The notes under the pieces: generated by a model
Seen by the model: the letters and a program-made list of their open reading frames with translations, nothing else
Told to the model about the DNA's origin: nothing
Database searches by the model: none
Assembly (NCBI GenBank): GCA_000720995.1
Contig: JOEL01000019.1
Span: forward strand, 1 to 64,000
DNA length: 64,000 nucleotides
Source of the DNA: Streptomyces celluloflavus
Lineage (GTDB): Bacteria; Actinomycetota; Actinomycetes; Streptomycetales; Streptomycetaceae
Direction of reading: 5' to 3'
Shown here: positions 1 through 8,228 of the stretch, in pieces
Layout of the letters: the number at the start of each line of letters is the position of its first letter
Position numbering within the stretch: position 1 is the first letter of the stretch
Translations under genes and position numbers: made by a program

Positions 1-1
1 G

Positions 2-169
2 TGCCATACCGCCGGTGTTGGGCGTGGTGGCGGTGGCGGCGTAGGAGGCGAAGAGGGTCCAGGCGGGGGCGTCGTAGTGGACGCAGAGGAGCAGGGCGGC
101 CGCGACGGCGTCGGGGCGGGGTGGGGCGTACGGGCGGGGGCGTGACGGGGCGGGCGGCGAGGAAGAGGA
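2..169 (-). pseudogene. MFS transporter-like fragment, running off the left edge
   Basis: The minus-strand frame from 169 down to 2 encodes about 56 residues ending in LLCVHYDAPAWTLFASYAA and TTPNTGGMA. This hydrophobic stretch, followed by a Pro/Gly-rich turn, resembles an internal piece of an MFS permease. The frame begins directly after a TGA at 170-172 and has no ATG, GTG or TTG before the recognisable part. A GTG in another frame at 171-173 could only join it by a frameshift in the C-rich run around 120-160. It is therefore read as the broken or truncated start of a gene continuing to the left. It lies head-to-head with the LysR gene, the usual arrangement for a LysR regulator and its target transporter. 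Family assignment is by eye only. Confidence 0.35.
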
Positions 170-277
170 TCACGGGTCCACGGTCGTGCCGGGCCGGATG
201 CCGCGTCCAACACCTGATCAACGCCTGTTCACGCGGATGGGTTGTGAATGGTGCGGGGTGGCTGGCAGCGTGGCGGG

Positions 278-1549
278 GTGTCGTATGACGTGGAACCGCG
301 CTTGCTCCGGGCGTTCGTCGCCACCGCCGAGGAACTGCACTTCACGCGGGCCGCGGCCCGGCTGTACGTAGCGCAGCAGGCGTTGAGCCGGGACATCCGG
401 CGGCTGGAGCGCGGGCTGGGGGTGAGCCTGTTCGCGCGTACCACGCGGCAGGTCGCGCTGACGGTGGAGGGGGAGCGGCTGCTGCCGTACGCGCGGCGGG
501 TGCTGACCGCACAGGACGAACTGGCCGCCGCGTTCCGGCCCGTGCCCGAGCGGCCGTTGCTGGTGGATGCCGGGGCGCCGGTCGGGACCGCGTACCGGGT
601 GCTGGCCACGGCTCGGGGGCGGGTGCCGGAGAGCTGTGAGCTGGTCGCCCGGTTCCACGGCGGGCTGACGGGGGCCGCGGGGGAGATGGCGGCCGGGCGG
701 CTCGATGTGTCGTTCGGGCGGTTCGCGGCGCTGCCGCCGGGCGTACGGGCCGGGCTGGAGCACCAGCCGGTGCGGCTGGAGCCGATGGCGGTGCTGCTGC
801 GGGAGGACCATCCGCTGGCCGCGAAGTCCGCCGTGCCGCTGGCCGGGCTGGCCGGCGAGACGCTGTACGCGGGCGCCGGGAATCCGGGGACCGCGGAGTG
901 GACCGATCTGGCGGCGCAGCTCTTCGCGGGGCAAGGGATCGCGATGGCCGAGCCGTTTCCGGAGATCGACGGGGCGCAGGAGTTCGTGCGGGTGGTGCGG
1001 AAACAGGGCTGGTCGGTGCTGGCGAGCGTGGAGTTCATCGAGGTGCCGGGGATGGTGCTGCGGCCGCTGGTGGACCCGGTGCCGCTGTCGCCCGTCTCGA
1101 TGGTGTGGCGGCGGGGACTGCGGCACCCGGGTCTCGACGCGCTGCGGGCGACCGCTCGTGAACTCGCCGAGGCGGGTGGGTGGTTGACCGCACCGGCGGG
1201 GGCGTGGCTGCCGCCGGAGGATGCTCGGGTGATGGGGGTGGATGTGGCGGGGGGGCGGGCGAACAGTCGGACAGGGCGGACGGCGGACAGAGCGGACGGG
1301 CAGGCGGAGGGGCGGACAGCCGGACAGCAGACAGGCGGACAGGCGGGCGGACGGCGGACAGGCGGACGGACAGGCGGGCGGGCGGTGGTGGATGGGGCGG
1401 AGGGTGCCCAAGCGTGCGGGGAGATGCCGAGGTGCGGGCCCCTCGGGGTCCTGGCGTCATGGACGGGGGTGGGCGGATGCGGTGTTGCCGTGGATGAGCG
1501 GGCCGGCGAGGAAAGGCCGGCTGATGAGCAATGCCGGGCTGATGAGTAA
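278..1549 (+). CDS. LysR-family transcriptional regulator with low-complexity C-terminal tail
   Basis: Residues 3-65 form a LysR winged helix-turn-helix (RLLRAFVATAEELHFTRAAARL, then LSRDIRRLERGLGVSLFARTTR with the conserved splice after ARTT). Residues about 85-300 are the substrate-binding effector domain. Homology-like sequence ends near base 1220. The remaining ~100 codons are Gly/Arg/Thr/Gln-rich, made of imperfect GGACAGGCGG-type repeats (about 1260-1385), so this LysR is ~100 residues longer than usual. The GTG at 278 is chosen because it is closest to the HTH; an ATG at 248 and a GTG at 290 are alternatives and none has a strong ribosome-binding site. It diverges from an MFS-like fragment, so it may regulate that transporter. 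Confidence 0.85.
   Translation: MSYDVEPRLLRAFVATAEELHFTRAAARLYVAQQALSRDIRRLERGLGVSLFARTTRQVALTVEGERLLPYARRVLTAQDELAAAFRPVPERPLLVDAGAPVGTAYRVLATARGRVPESCELVARFHGGLTGAAGEMAAGRLDVSFGRFAALPPGVRAGLEHQPVRLEPMAVLLREDHPLAAKSAVPLAGLAGETLYAGAGNPGTAEWTDLAAQLFAGQGIAMAEPFPEIDGAQEFVRVVRKQGWSVLASVEFIEVPGMVLRPLVDPVPLSPVSMVWRRGLRHPGLDALRATARELAEAGGWLTAPAGAWLPPEDARVMGVDVAGGRANSRTGRTADRADGQAEGRTAGQQTGGQAGGRRTGGRTGGRAVVDGAEGAQACGEMPRCGPLGVLASWTGVGGCGVAVDERAGEERPADEQCRADE
1255..1400 (+). repeat. GGACAGGCGG-type imperfect tandem repeat
   Basis: Short imperfect repeats of CGGACAGGCGG, CGGACGG and GGCGGGCGG fill this stretch inside the 3' end of the LysR reading frame. The strand is markedly purine/G biased. They translate to Gly/Arg/Thr/Gln low-complexity sequence with no domain character. 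Confidence 0.6.
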
Positions 1550-1822
1550 CGCCAGGCTGATGAGGAAGGTGGGGAAGGCAGTGAGGAAAGGGGTGTGGCG
1601 CAGGTTGCCGCCGGTGCGTGGATGTCGGCCGGTTCTCCGGCCGGAAGCGGCCGGAAGCGGGCGGCGGCCGGTACGGGAGCCGTGGGGAAATACTGGAGGT
1701 CCGGGACGGTCGGATGATGTCTGCCGGTCCGGCGGCTGGTCACCCCGGTGCGGCCCGGGCCGGGGCGGTGGGCGGGTGCCCGAGCCACCACACCACTCCG
1801 GGCGGAGCGGGGCGGAGAGAGC

Positions 1823-3109
1823 ATGAGCGAGCGGCAGACCGATGCGCGGGTCGTGGAACGGGCCGATGCGCGGACCGAGAAACAGGCCGAAGAACAGGTC
1901 GATGCGCGAGCCGAAGAACAGGCCGATATGCAGGCCGATGAGCGAGGCGGTGCGCGGGCCGGGGCGCAGGCCGTACCGGAGGCGCGTCCGCTGGACGGGT
2001 TCACCGTCGGGGTGACGGCGGCCCGGCGGGCGGCGGAGCTGGGGGCGCTGCTGGAGCGGCGCGGGGCGCGGGTGCGGTACGCGCCCGCGCTGCGTACCGT
2101 CCCGCTGCCGGACGACGCCGGGCTGCGCGCGGTGACCGGGGAGCTGATCGGGGACGCGCCGGACGTGGTCGTGGCCACCACCGCCGTCGGGTTCCGCGGC
2201 TGGGTCGAGGCCGCCGAGGGCTGGGGTCTGGGCGAGGCGCTGCTCGGCCGGCTGGCCGGGGCGGAACTGCTGGCGCGCGGTCCGAAGGTGCGCGGGGCGG
2301 TCCGGGCCGCCGGGCTGACCGAGCGGTGGTCACCGGCCTCCGAGTCGATGGCGGAGGTGCTCGACCGGCTGCTGGCGGAGGGGGTCGCCGGGCGCCGGGT
2401 GGCCGTACAGCTGCACGGGGAGCCGCTGCCGGAGTTCATCGGGGCGCTACGGGCCGGCGGTGCGCAGGTCGTCGCCGTACCCGTCTACCGCTGGCTGCCG
2501 CCCGTGGACATCGGTCCGGTGGACCGGCTGCTGGACGCGGTGACCGGCGGCGGTGTGGACGCGGTGACGTTCACCAGCGCCCCGGCCGCCGTGTCGCTGC
2601 TGCGGCGCGCCGAGGAGCGGGGCAGCCGGGAAGAGGTGCTGGCGGCGCTGCGGCGGGAGGTGCTGGTGGCCTGCGTGGGGCCGGTCACCGCGCGGCCGTT
2701 GCAGGCGCACGGCATCCCCGTCGTACAGCCGGAGCGCTTCCGGATCGGGCCGCTGGTGCAGCTGCTCTGCCGCGAACTGCCGGACCGGGCCCAGGAGTTG
2801 ACGGTCGCCGGGCGGCGGGTGGAGATCCGCGGGCACGCCGTCGTGGTGGCGGGGGAGCCGCGGCCGGTGCCGCCCGCCCCGATGGCGCTGCTGGGCGCGC
2901 TGGCCCGCCGCCCCGGACGGGTGGTCTCCCGCGCCGAGCTGCTGCGTGCCCTGCCGGGCACGGGCCGGGACGCGCACGCGGTGGAGACGGCGGTGGCCCG
3001 GCTGCGGGCGGCGCTGGGCGCGCCCGAGCTGATCCGGACCGTCGTCAAGCGGGGGTACCGGCTGGCGGCGGAGCCGTCAGCGGGGACGGACGGGGGCGGC
3101 GGGGTGTGA
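1823..3109 (+). CDS. Uroporphyrinogen-III synthase-like protein fused to a winged-helix DNA-binding domain
   Basis: The ATG at 1823 follows GGAGAGA. Residues 1-55 are a charged, Ala/Glu/Gln/Arg-rich lead of imperfect repeats (DARxEEQAD). Residues about 57-325 match the HemD fold: FTVGVTAARRAAELGALLERRG at the start, VVVATTAVGFRGWVEAAE, and AVTFTSAPAAVSLLRRAEE with VACVGPVTARPL in the second half. HemD closes hydroxymethylbilane to uroporphyrinogen III. Residues about 345-425 form an OmpR/PhoB-type winged helix (RPGRVVSRAELLRAL, then VETAVARLRAALG, then TVVKRGYRL). Such HemD-wHTH fusions are known in actinomycetes, often near nitrite/nitrate assimilation genes, and are thought to be regulators; no such genes are visible here. 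Whether synthase activity is retained cannot be told from sequence. Confidence 0.85.
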   Translation: MSERQTDARVVERADARTEKQAEEQVDARAEEQADMQADERGGARAGAQAVPEARPLDGFTVGVTAARRAAELGALLERRGARVRYAPALRTVPLPDDAGLRAVTGELIGDAPDVVVATTAVGFRGWVEAAEGWGLGEALLGRLAGAELLARGPKVRGAVRAAGLTERWSPASESMAEVLDRLLAEGVAGRRVAVQLHGEPLPEFIGALRAGGAQVVAVPVYRWLPPVDIGPVDRLLDAVTGGGVDAVTFTSAPAAVSLLRRAEERGSREEVLAALRREVLVACVGPVTARPLQAHGIPVVQPERFRIGPLVQLLCRELPDRAQELTVAGRRVEIRGHAVVVAGEPRPVPPAPMALLGALARRPGRVVSRAELLRALPGTGRDAHAVETAVARLRAALGAPELIRTVVKRGYRLAAEPSAGTDGGGGV

Positions 3110-3304
3110 GGGCGCCCCGCGCGCGGCCGGGTGGCGTACGGCCCGCGGTGACGGCGTCGCCGTACGGCGTGGCGCTCGGCGAGGCGAGGCGTACGGCGGC
3201 GCGCAGGGCTCCCGGCCCCGTACGCCGCATCCGCTCTCAGAGCCCGTCCTCCGTGCCCGCTCGCGCAGGGGCCGCGTACGGCCCGGCCCCGTGCGCCGCT
3301 TTCG

Positions 3305-4081
3305 TCAGGACGGGTTGTTGACGCGGATCTTGGACTGGCCGTGCTTGCGGGTCTCCCAGTCCTCCATGAAGCGGGCCTCCAGACCGTGCTTGCGGGCCAG
3401 CTTCACCAGGGTCTCGGTCCGGTAGTAGAAGTCCTCGCGCAGGACCTGGTGTTCGGCGCCCTCGGTGCGGTCGAAGGTGAAGTCGAAGAAGCCGCCGGGG
3501 GCCAGGATGCGGCCGACGTTGGCGAAGCACTCGTCGATGACGGTGATCGGCGAGTGCGAGAAGACGCTGTGCGCGTGGACGACGTCGAAGTGGGCCTCCG
3601 GGAGGAAGTCCAGCTTCAGGTTCTGGGTGATCGTCAAGTGCGGCAGTTTGGGCTGGAGTTCGTACGTCGTCAGGGTCTGCTTCGCCGATATCAGGATGTC
3701 CGGCGAGATGTCGATGCCGTAGTAGTTGCCGGCGTCGAGGTGGGCGATGAAGCGCCAGCCCGCCCGCAGGTTGCCGCAGCCGATGTCGAGCATCCGGTGG
3801 CTCGGCTTGAGGCCGTGCTCCGCAAGGTAGTTGAACTGCATCTCGCCCAGCGCCAGCCACCGTTCATGGGTCTGGCTGCCGACCGCCGCCTCCGGGTTGC
3901 GGTTGGTGTCGGAGGCCATCACCGCGCGGTAGTAGTCCACGTGGTTGGGGTGCTTGAGGCGCAGCCAGGTGTCCCGCGCGGTGCGCTTGACGTACGGGGT
4001 GATTCGGGCCGGGTTGCGCACCGCGTAACTGAGCTTGTGCGTCAGGCTGGCGCGGTTTTTGAGCATGGATGTGCGCGACAT
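3305..4081 (-). CDS. Class I SAM-dependent methyltransferase
   Basis: 258 residues. The Rossmann motif I is HRMLDIGCGNLRAGWRFI (about 95-112), the acidic motif II is YYGIDISPDIL, and post-motif residues are FDVVHAHSVFSHSP and NVGRILAPGGFFDFTF, typical of a small-molecule methyltransferase of the Methyltransf_11/25 type. The substrate is not evident. The N-terminal 45 residues are basic (MLKNRASLTHKLSYAVRNP), and an in-frame second ATG at 4066 is a possible alternative start. The gene diverges from the CGNR-domain gene at 4333 across a spacer carrying two palindromes, so the two are plausibly co-regulated. Confidence 0.85.
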   Translation of the reverse strand: MSRTSMLKNRASLTHKLSYAVRNPARITPYVKRTARDTWLRLKHPNHVDYYRAVMASDTNRNPEAAVGSQTHERWLALGEMQFNYLAEHGLKPSHRMLDIGCGNLRAGWRFIAHLDAGNYYGIDISPDILISAKQTLTTYELQPKLPHLTITQNLKLDFLPEAHFDVVHAHSVFSHSPITVIDECFANVGRILAPGGFFDFTFDRTEGAEHQVLREDFYYRTETLVKLARKHGLEARFMEDWETRKHGQSKIRVNNPS

Positions 4082-4171
4082 GGAGACCTACGTCCTGAGG
4101 AGCGGGAGGGGCGGAGGCGCGGCGGTGCGGCACGGCGGGTCCTGCGCGCGGGCCGACCGTCACCCAGCGGA

Positions 4172-4230
4172 CTATACAACAGAGGTATACGCGGAGTGTC
4201 TACACGAGAGGTGTACATGAGGTGTTTAGG
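4172..4230. promoter_or_regulatory. Candidate operator pair between divergent genes
   Basis: The AT-richer spacer holds two inverted repeats: TATAC...GTATA (around 4173-4190) and TACAC-gagag-GTGTA (around 4201-4215). AGAGGTATAC and AGAGGTGTAC also recur about 26 bp apart, with a third partial copy TGAGGTGTTT. Their position between two divergently transcribed genes, one of them a putative regulator, suggests repressor binding. The binding factor is unknown. Confidence 0.45.
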
Positions 4231-4332
4231 TGGGATGTGTGCACGGAGGGCCGGTCATCGGAGGGTTCCTTCCGCAGACCGTCCCGGGCACTCTGACCTC
4301 ATACGCGTTGTTCCCTAAGGAGTGACAGGCAC

Positions 4333-4935
4333 ATGGCGGCGCCACACGGCCTGCGGTTCGACTGCGGGCGGATCTGCCTGGACCTGGTGGCCACGACCAG
4401 CGACCCCCCGGCCGAACGGCTCACCGGTCCCGAGCATCTGACGGCCTGGCTGGTCGGAGCGGGGGTGGTGCCGCACGGCGCGCCGCTGGAGGGCGTCGAC
4501 GGCCACTGGGTCGCCCGCTTCCGGGCGCTGCGGGAACTGCTGCGCCGCGTCGTGCACGACGAGCTCCGGGGCCGGGCGGCCGATACGGACCTGGTGCTGC
4601 TCAACACCGCGGCCGCGGCCGCCCATCCGCCCGCCGTCCGGGCGGTCCGCGCCGAGGACGGCTCCCTGGCCCGTACGTTCCCCGGGCCGCCCGACTGTGC
4701 CGGGCTGCTGGCCGCGGTGGCGCGGGACGCGGTCGGGCTGCTGACCGACACGGCGGCACGCGGCCAGCTGCGCCAGTGCGCGGGCGCGAACTGCACGCTG
4801 GTCTATCTGGACACCTCCCGCGGGCGGCGCCGGCGCTGGTGCTCCAGTGAGGTGTGCGGCAATCGGGAGCGGGTGGCGCGGCACCGGCGGCGGACGACGG
4901 GACGGGAGGCGGCGGGGCGGGACGGCGATGGGTGA
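4333..4935 (+). CDS. CGNR zinc-finger (ABATE-domain) putative transcriptional regulator
   Basis: 200 residues, starting at an ATG preceded by AAGGAG (4317-4322). Residues 1-140 look like the ABATE stress-associated domain (FDCGRICLDLVATTSDPPAERL and RFRALRELLRRVV). Residues 148-190 are the CGNR zinc finger: LRQCAGANCTLVYLDTSRGR, then WCSSEVCGNRERVARHRRR, supplying four cysteines (C-x4-C and C-x4-C) and the CGNR box. The family is inferred to bind DNA. A basic Arg-rich tail follows. The divergent spacer upstream contains palindromes that could be its own operator; the divergent methyltransferase is the obvious candidate target. Confidence 0.88.
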   Translation: MAAPHGLRFDCGRICLDLVATTSDPPAERLTGPEHLTAWLVGAGVVPHGAPLEGVDGHWVARFRALRELLRRVVHDELRGRAADTDLVLLNTAAAAAHPPAVRAVRAEDGSLARTFPGPPDCAGLLAAVARDAVGLLTDTAARGQLRQCAGANCTLVYLDTSRGRRRRWCSSEVCGNRERVARHRRRTTGREAAGRDGDG

Positions 4936-5065
4936 GGGGTGAGGTGACGAGGGGGAGCCGCGGGTCTCATGTCCGGCGGCCCCGTGCCTACCGGTCTCGC
5001 CCCCATCGGCCCGCGTCCACCGCTCTCGTGCCCACAGGCCCCGCACCCCCTGGCTCCGCGCCCAT

Positions 5066-5082
5066 TCTTGATCGTTTCAAGA
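5066..5082 (+). promoter_or_regulatory. Inverted repeat upstream of the HelD-like gene
   Basis: TCTTGA-tcgtt-TCAAGA lies about 150 bp before the start of the HelD-like gene in a spacer of ~296 bp (4936-5231) otherwise without genes. It may be an operator or small hairpin. No rifamycin-associated element of the kind known upstream of Streptomyces helR was found by eye. Confidence 0.3.
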
Positions 5083-5231
5083 TCCGGACCCCGGGTGCGG
5101 CCGGTCGGCGGACCATCTCTGGGTCAACATCCGACCAACTGCGCCCATATTTGTCCGTTAAGGCGGATGCGCGAGGTTCCCGGTTCGCGTACGGTTGACG
5201 GCTGCCCTACGCACAGCAGAAGGGGGCCTGG

Positions 5232-7772
5232 GTGGCCGCGCAGAACGCCACGCACGCACCGGATCACGCTTCGGATTCCGTTCGCGACCGTGAGATCGAG
5301 TCCGAGCAGACGCATCTCGACCGCGTCTACCGGCGCCTTGAGGAGAAGATCCACGAGGCAGAGTTCCTGATGGACGACGCCGCCAAGCGCGGCCAGGTCG
5401 GCACGCCCGGCGCGCTCGCCGAGCGCGACGCCCAGGTCTTCCAGGCCGGCGTCCATCTCCACCGGCTGAATTCCGAGTACGAGGACTTTCTCTTCGGCCG
5501 GATCGACCTGCTCCTCGGCAAGGACGGCAAGAAGGGCCCGGACGGCGCGTACACCTCCGTCGAGCCCGCCGACGGCGCGATCGAGGACGGCCGCGCGGAG
5601 ATCGCCGAGACGCTGCACATCGGGCGGCTCGGCGTCCTCGACGCGGACTACTCGCCGCTGGTCATCGACTGGCGGGCACCGGCCGCCGCGCCCTTCTACC
5701 GCGCGACGCCGGTCTCCCCCGGCCGGGTCGTACGGCGCCGGGTCATCCGCTCCAAGGGCCGCAAGGTCCTCGGCGTCGAGGACGACCTGATGCGCCCGGA
5801 GGTCACCGCGACGCTGGACGGCGAGGAGCTGCCCGCGATCGGTGACGGCGCGCTGATGGCCGCGCTGGGCCGGGCCCGCAGCCACACCATGCGGGACATC
5901 GTCGCCTCCATCCAGGCCGAACAGGACCTGGTCATCCGCGCCCCCGCCGCGTCCGTGGCGGAGGTCGAGGGCGGGCCCGGTACGGGCAAGACCGCCGTCG
6001 CCCTGCACCGCGCCGCCTACCTGCTCTACCAGGACCGCCGCCGGTACGCGGGCGGCATCCTGATCGTCTCGCCGACGCCGCTGCTGGTCTCGTACACCGA
6101 AGGGGTGCTGCCGTCGCTCGGCGAGGAGGGCCAGGTCGCCATCCGGGCGCTCGGTTCGCTCGTCGACGGCGCGGAGGCGACCGCGTACGACCCCCCGGCG
6201 GTCTCCCGGATCAAGGGATCGAGCCGGATGCAGAAGCTGCTGCGCAAGGCGGCCCGCGGGTCGCTGGAGACGGCGGCGCCGGGCACGGGCGCGCGATCGT
6301 CGGAGGACGGCCGGCCGGGCGGCGCCGGGGCCCCGGCGGAGGAGGCCGCCCAGCTGTCCCTGGAGGACCTCTTCGCGGCGGCCGGGGACGACGCGCCGGC
6401 GGCCCCCGCCGCCGGTACGGAGGACGGCCGGGGCCGCCGCCGGGTCCGCTCCCCGCGCGCGGACCAGGAGCCCGCCGCGGCGCCCGCCCGGCTGCGGGTC
6501 GTCGCGTTCGGCGGCCGGATCGAGCTGGAAGCAGAGGAGCTGCGCGGCATCCGGCACGTCGCGCTGGGCGGGACCGCGCCGGTCAACCTGCTGCGCCCGC
6601 GCGCCCGCCGGCTGATCCTGGACGCCCTGTGGACCAAGTCGGGGGCCGCCCGGCGCTATACGGATCCCGAGCTGGCCGCCGAGGTCCGCCAGGGCTTCGA
6701 CGAGGACATCGGCACCGAGCCGGACTTCCAGGAGTTCCTGGACGCCTGGTGGCCGGAGCTGACCCCGCGCGGGGTGCTGGCCGCGATGGCCGACGAGCGC
6801 CGGCTCGGCCGCTGGGCGCGCCGGGTGCTCAACCCGCGCGAGGTGCGCCAACTCGCCCGTTCGCTGCGGCGGCTGGACGGCGCGGGCCAGGGGCCGCTGT
6901 CGGTGCACGATGTCGCGCTGCTGGACGAACTGGAGCTGATCCTCGGCGCCCCGATGCGGCCGGCCCGGCAGCGCGAGGCGGACCCGCTGGACCATCTGAC
7001 CGGTCTGGAGGAGCTGTCGACGTTCGCCGACCGCACGGCGGGGCGCGGCCGGCGCGAGCGGCTGGCGGAGGAGCGCACCGACTACGCCCACGTCATCGTC
7101 GACGAGGCGCAGGACCTGACGCCGATGCAGTGGCGGATGGTCGGCCGGCGTGGCCGGCACGCCACCTGGACCGTCGTCGGCGACCCGGCGCAGTCCTCGT
7201 GGTCCGACCCGGACGAGGCCGCGCTCGCGCGCGACGAGGCGCTGGGCACCCGCCCGCGCCGCCGCTTCACGCTCACCGTGAACTACCGCAACCCGGCGGA
7301 GATCGCGGAGCTGGCGGCCAGGGTGCTGGCGCTGGCGATGCCCGGTATGGAGTCGCCGCGGGCGGTCCGCGCCACGGGCCTGGAGCCGCGGTTCGCGGTC
7401 GTCGCCGACGCCGGCGGCCGGGCCGCCGCGGAGGCGGAACTGGCGCGGGCCACCGTCGAGGAGGCCGGCCGGCTGCTGGGCGAGGTGGACGGCACGGTCG
7501 GTGTCGTCGTCGCCATGAACCGCCGGGAGCAGGCCCGCGACTGGCTGGCCGGTCTCGGCGACCGGGTGGTCGCACTGGGCTCCCTGGAGGCCAAGGGGCT
7601 GGAGTACGACGCGACGCTGGTGGTCTCGCCGGCCGAGATCGCCGACGAGTCCCCGGCCGGGCTGCGGGTGCTCTACGTGGCGCTGACCCGGGCCACCCAG
7701 CAGCTGACCGTGCTCTCCGCCGGACGCGACGAGCCGGACGCGCAGGGGGTGCCCGACCTGCTGCGGGACTGA
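5232..7772 (+). CDS. HelD-type UvrD/Rep-like ATPase (RNA polymerase-associated)
   Basis: 846 residues from a GTG at 5232. Residues 15-95 form an N-terminal helical arm (VRDREIESEQTHLDRVYRRL), the HelD coiled coil that enters RNA polymerase. The 1A domain has Walker A GGPGTGKT at 247-254. Around 340-430 is a low-complexity acidic/Pro-Ala insertion. The Walker B-like box YAHVIVDEAQDLTPMQW lies near 617-633, and the UvrD C-terminal motifs FTLTVNYRNPAEIAELA, GLEYD and LRVLYVALTRATQQL follow. HelD proteins remove or recycle stalled RNA polymerase, and Streptomyces HelR also protects against rifampicin. Function here is by family. A strong hairpin follows the stop. Confidence 0.9.
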   Translation: MAAQNATHAPDHASDSVRDREIESEQTHLDRVYRRLEEKIHEAEFLMDDAAKRGQVGTPGALAERDAQVFQAGVHLHRLNSEYEDFLFGRIDLLLGKDGKKGPDGAYTSVEPADGAIEDGRAEIAETLHIGRLGVLDADYSPLVIDWRAPAAAPFYRATPVSPGRVVRRRVIRSKGRKVLGVEDDLMRPEVTATLDGEELPAIGDGALMAALGRARSHTMRDIVASIQAEQDLVIRAPAASVAEVEGGPGTGKTAVALHRAAYLLYQDRRRYAGGILIVSPTPLLVSYTEGVLPSLGEEGQVAIRALGSLVDGAEATAYDPPAVSRIKGSSRMQKLLRKAARGSLETAAPGTGARSSEDGRPGGAGAPAEEAAQLSLEDLFAAAGDDAPAAPAAGTEDGRGRRRVRSPRADQEPAAAPARLRVVAFGGRIELEAEELRGIRHVALGGTAPVNLLRPRARRLILDALWTKSGAARRYTDPELAAEVRQGFDEDIGTEPDFQEFLDAWWPELTPRGVLAAMADERRLGRWARRVLNPREVRQLARSLRRLDGAGQGPLSVHDVALLDELELILGAPMRPARQREADPLDHLTGLEELSTFADRTAGRGRRERLAEERTDYAHVIVDEAQDLTPMQWRMVGRRGRHATWTVVGDPAQSSWSDPDEAALARDEALGTRPRRRFTLTVNYRNPAEIAELAARVLALAMPGMESPRAVRATGLEPRFAVVADAGGRAAAEAELARATVEEAGRLLGEVDGTVGVVVAMNRREQARDWLAGLGDRVVALGSLEAKGLEYDATLVVSPAEIADESPAGLRVLYVALTRATQQLTVLSAGRDEPDAQGVPDLLRD

Positions 7773-7777
7773 CCGGG

Positions 7778-7815
7778 CGGACGGTGCGCGGCGGGCGCCG
7801 CGCACCGCCGTCCGG
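7778..7815 (+). terminator. Hairpin terminator after the HelD-like gene
   Basis: CGGACGG-TGCGCGGC pairs with GCCGCGCACCG-CCGTCCG around a GGC loop, starting 6 bases after the stop. It has a GC-rich stem without a long U-tract, as usual in Streptomyces. Confidence 0.7.
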
Positions 7816-7983
7816 GGGGCCGCGAACCGGTCCCGTGGGACGGGATTCGCTTCTGGAGATGGTTTGTTAGCCTTGGAGGCGGCACCGGCCCGATCCAAGC
7901 CCCCGGGCCCAACCATCGTCGCTACGAGCGACCACTTGCCGCGAGGCGAGCATGGCGGGTCGGTGCCGCTCAGCACGAGGCGC

Positions 7984-8011
7984 GGGCGTCCCTCCTCCGG
8001 GAGGGGCGCCC
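7984..8011. terminator. Second hairpin downstream, in the 7773-8228 spacer
   Basis: GGGCGTCCCTCC pairs imperfectly with GGGAGGGGCGCCC. The rest of the 456-bp spacer holds no gene that can be supported. At its right end a direct repeat GGCTGGTTACC/GGCTGGTAGG, 18 bp apart (8109-8136), lies in the probable promoter region of the malic enzyme. Confidence 0.45.
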
Positions 8012-8228
8012 GTCGCCGTTTCCGGAAGCGGTCCGCCGGGCCCGCCGGAGGGGGGTTCCGTACGAGAGGCCGACTCTCTTATGGTGGAAACGTCTTTCCG
8101 AATTCACTGGCTGGTTACCGTATACCGGCTGGTAGGTGGGACGATCGGATGATGCGCTCCGGATCCGGCGTGGCCGGATCACGGAGCGGCGCGCAGAGTG
8201 AAACAAGGGAAAGCAGAGGAAGTCGGCC

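Noticed and set aside
3110-3304. Repeated CGTACGG boxes as a regulatory array
   Set aside because: The heptamer is common throughout this genome's coding and spacer DNA; no ordered spacing was seen.
4936-5231. Rifamycin-associated element upstream of the HelD-like gene
   Set aside because: The expected GGGGCTTGC-type inverted repeat is absent; only a shorter, different inverted repeat is present.
5124-7976. 950-codon open frame antisense to the HelD-like gene
   Set aside because: Low-complexity Gly/Arg/Ala composition mirroring the sense codons; a shadow frame typical of GC-rich DNA.
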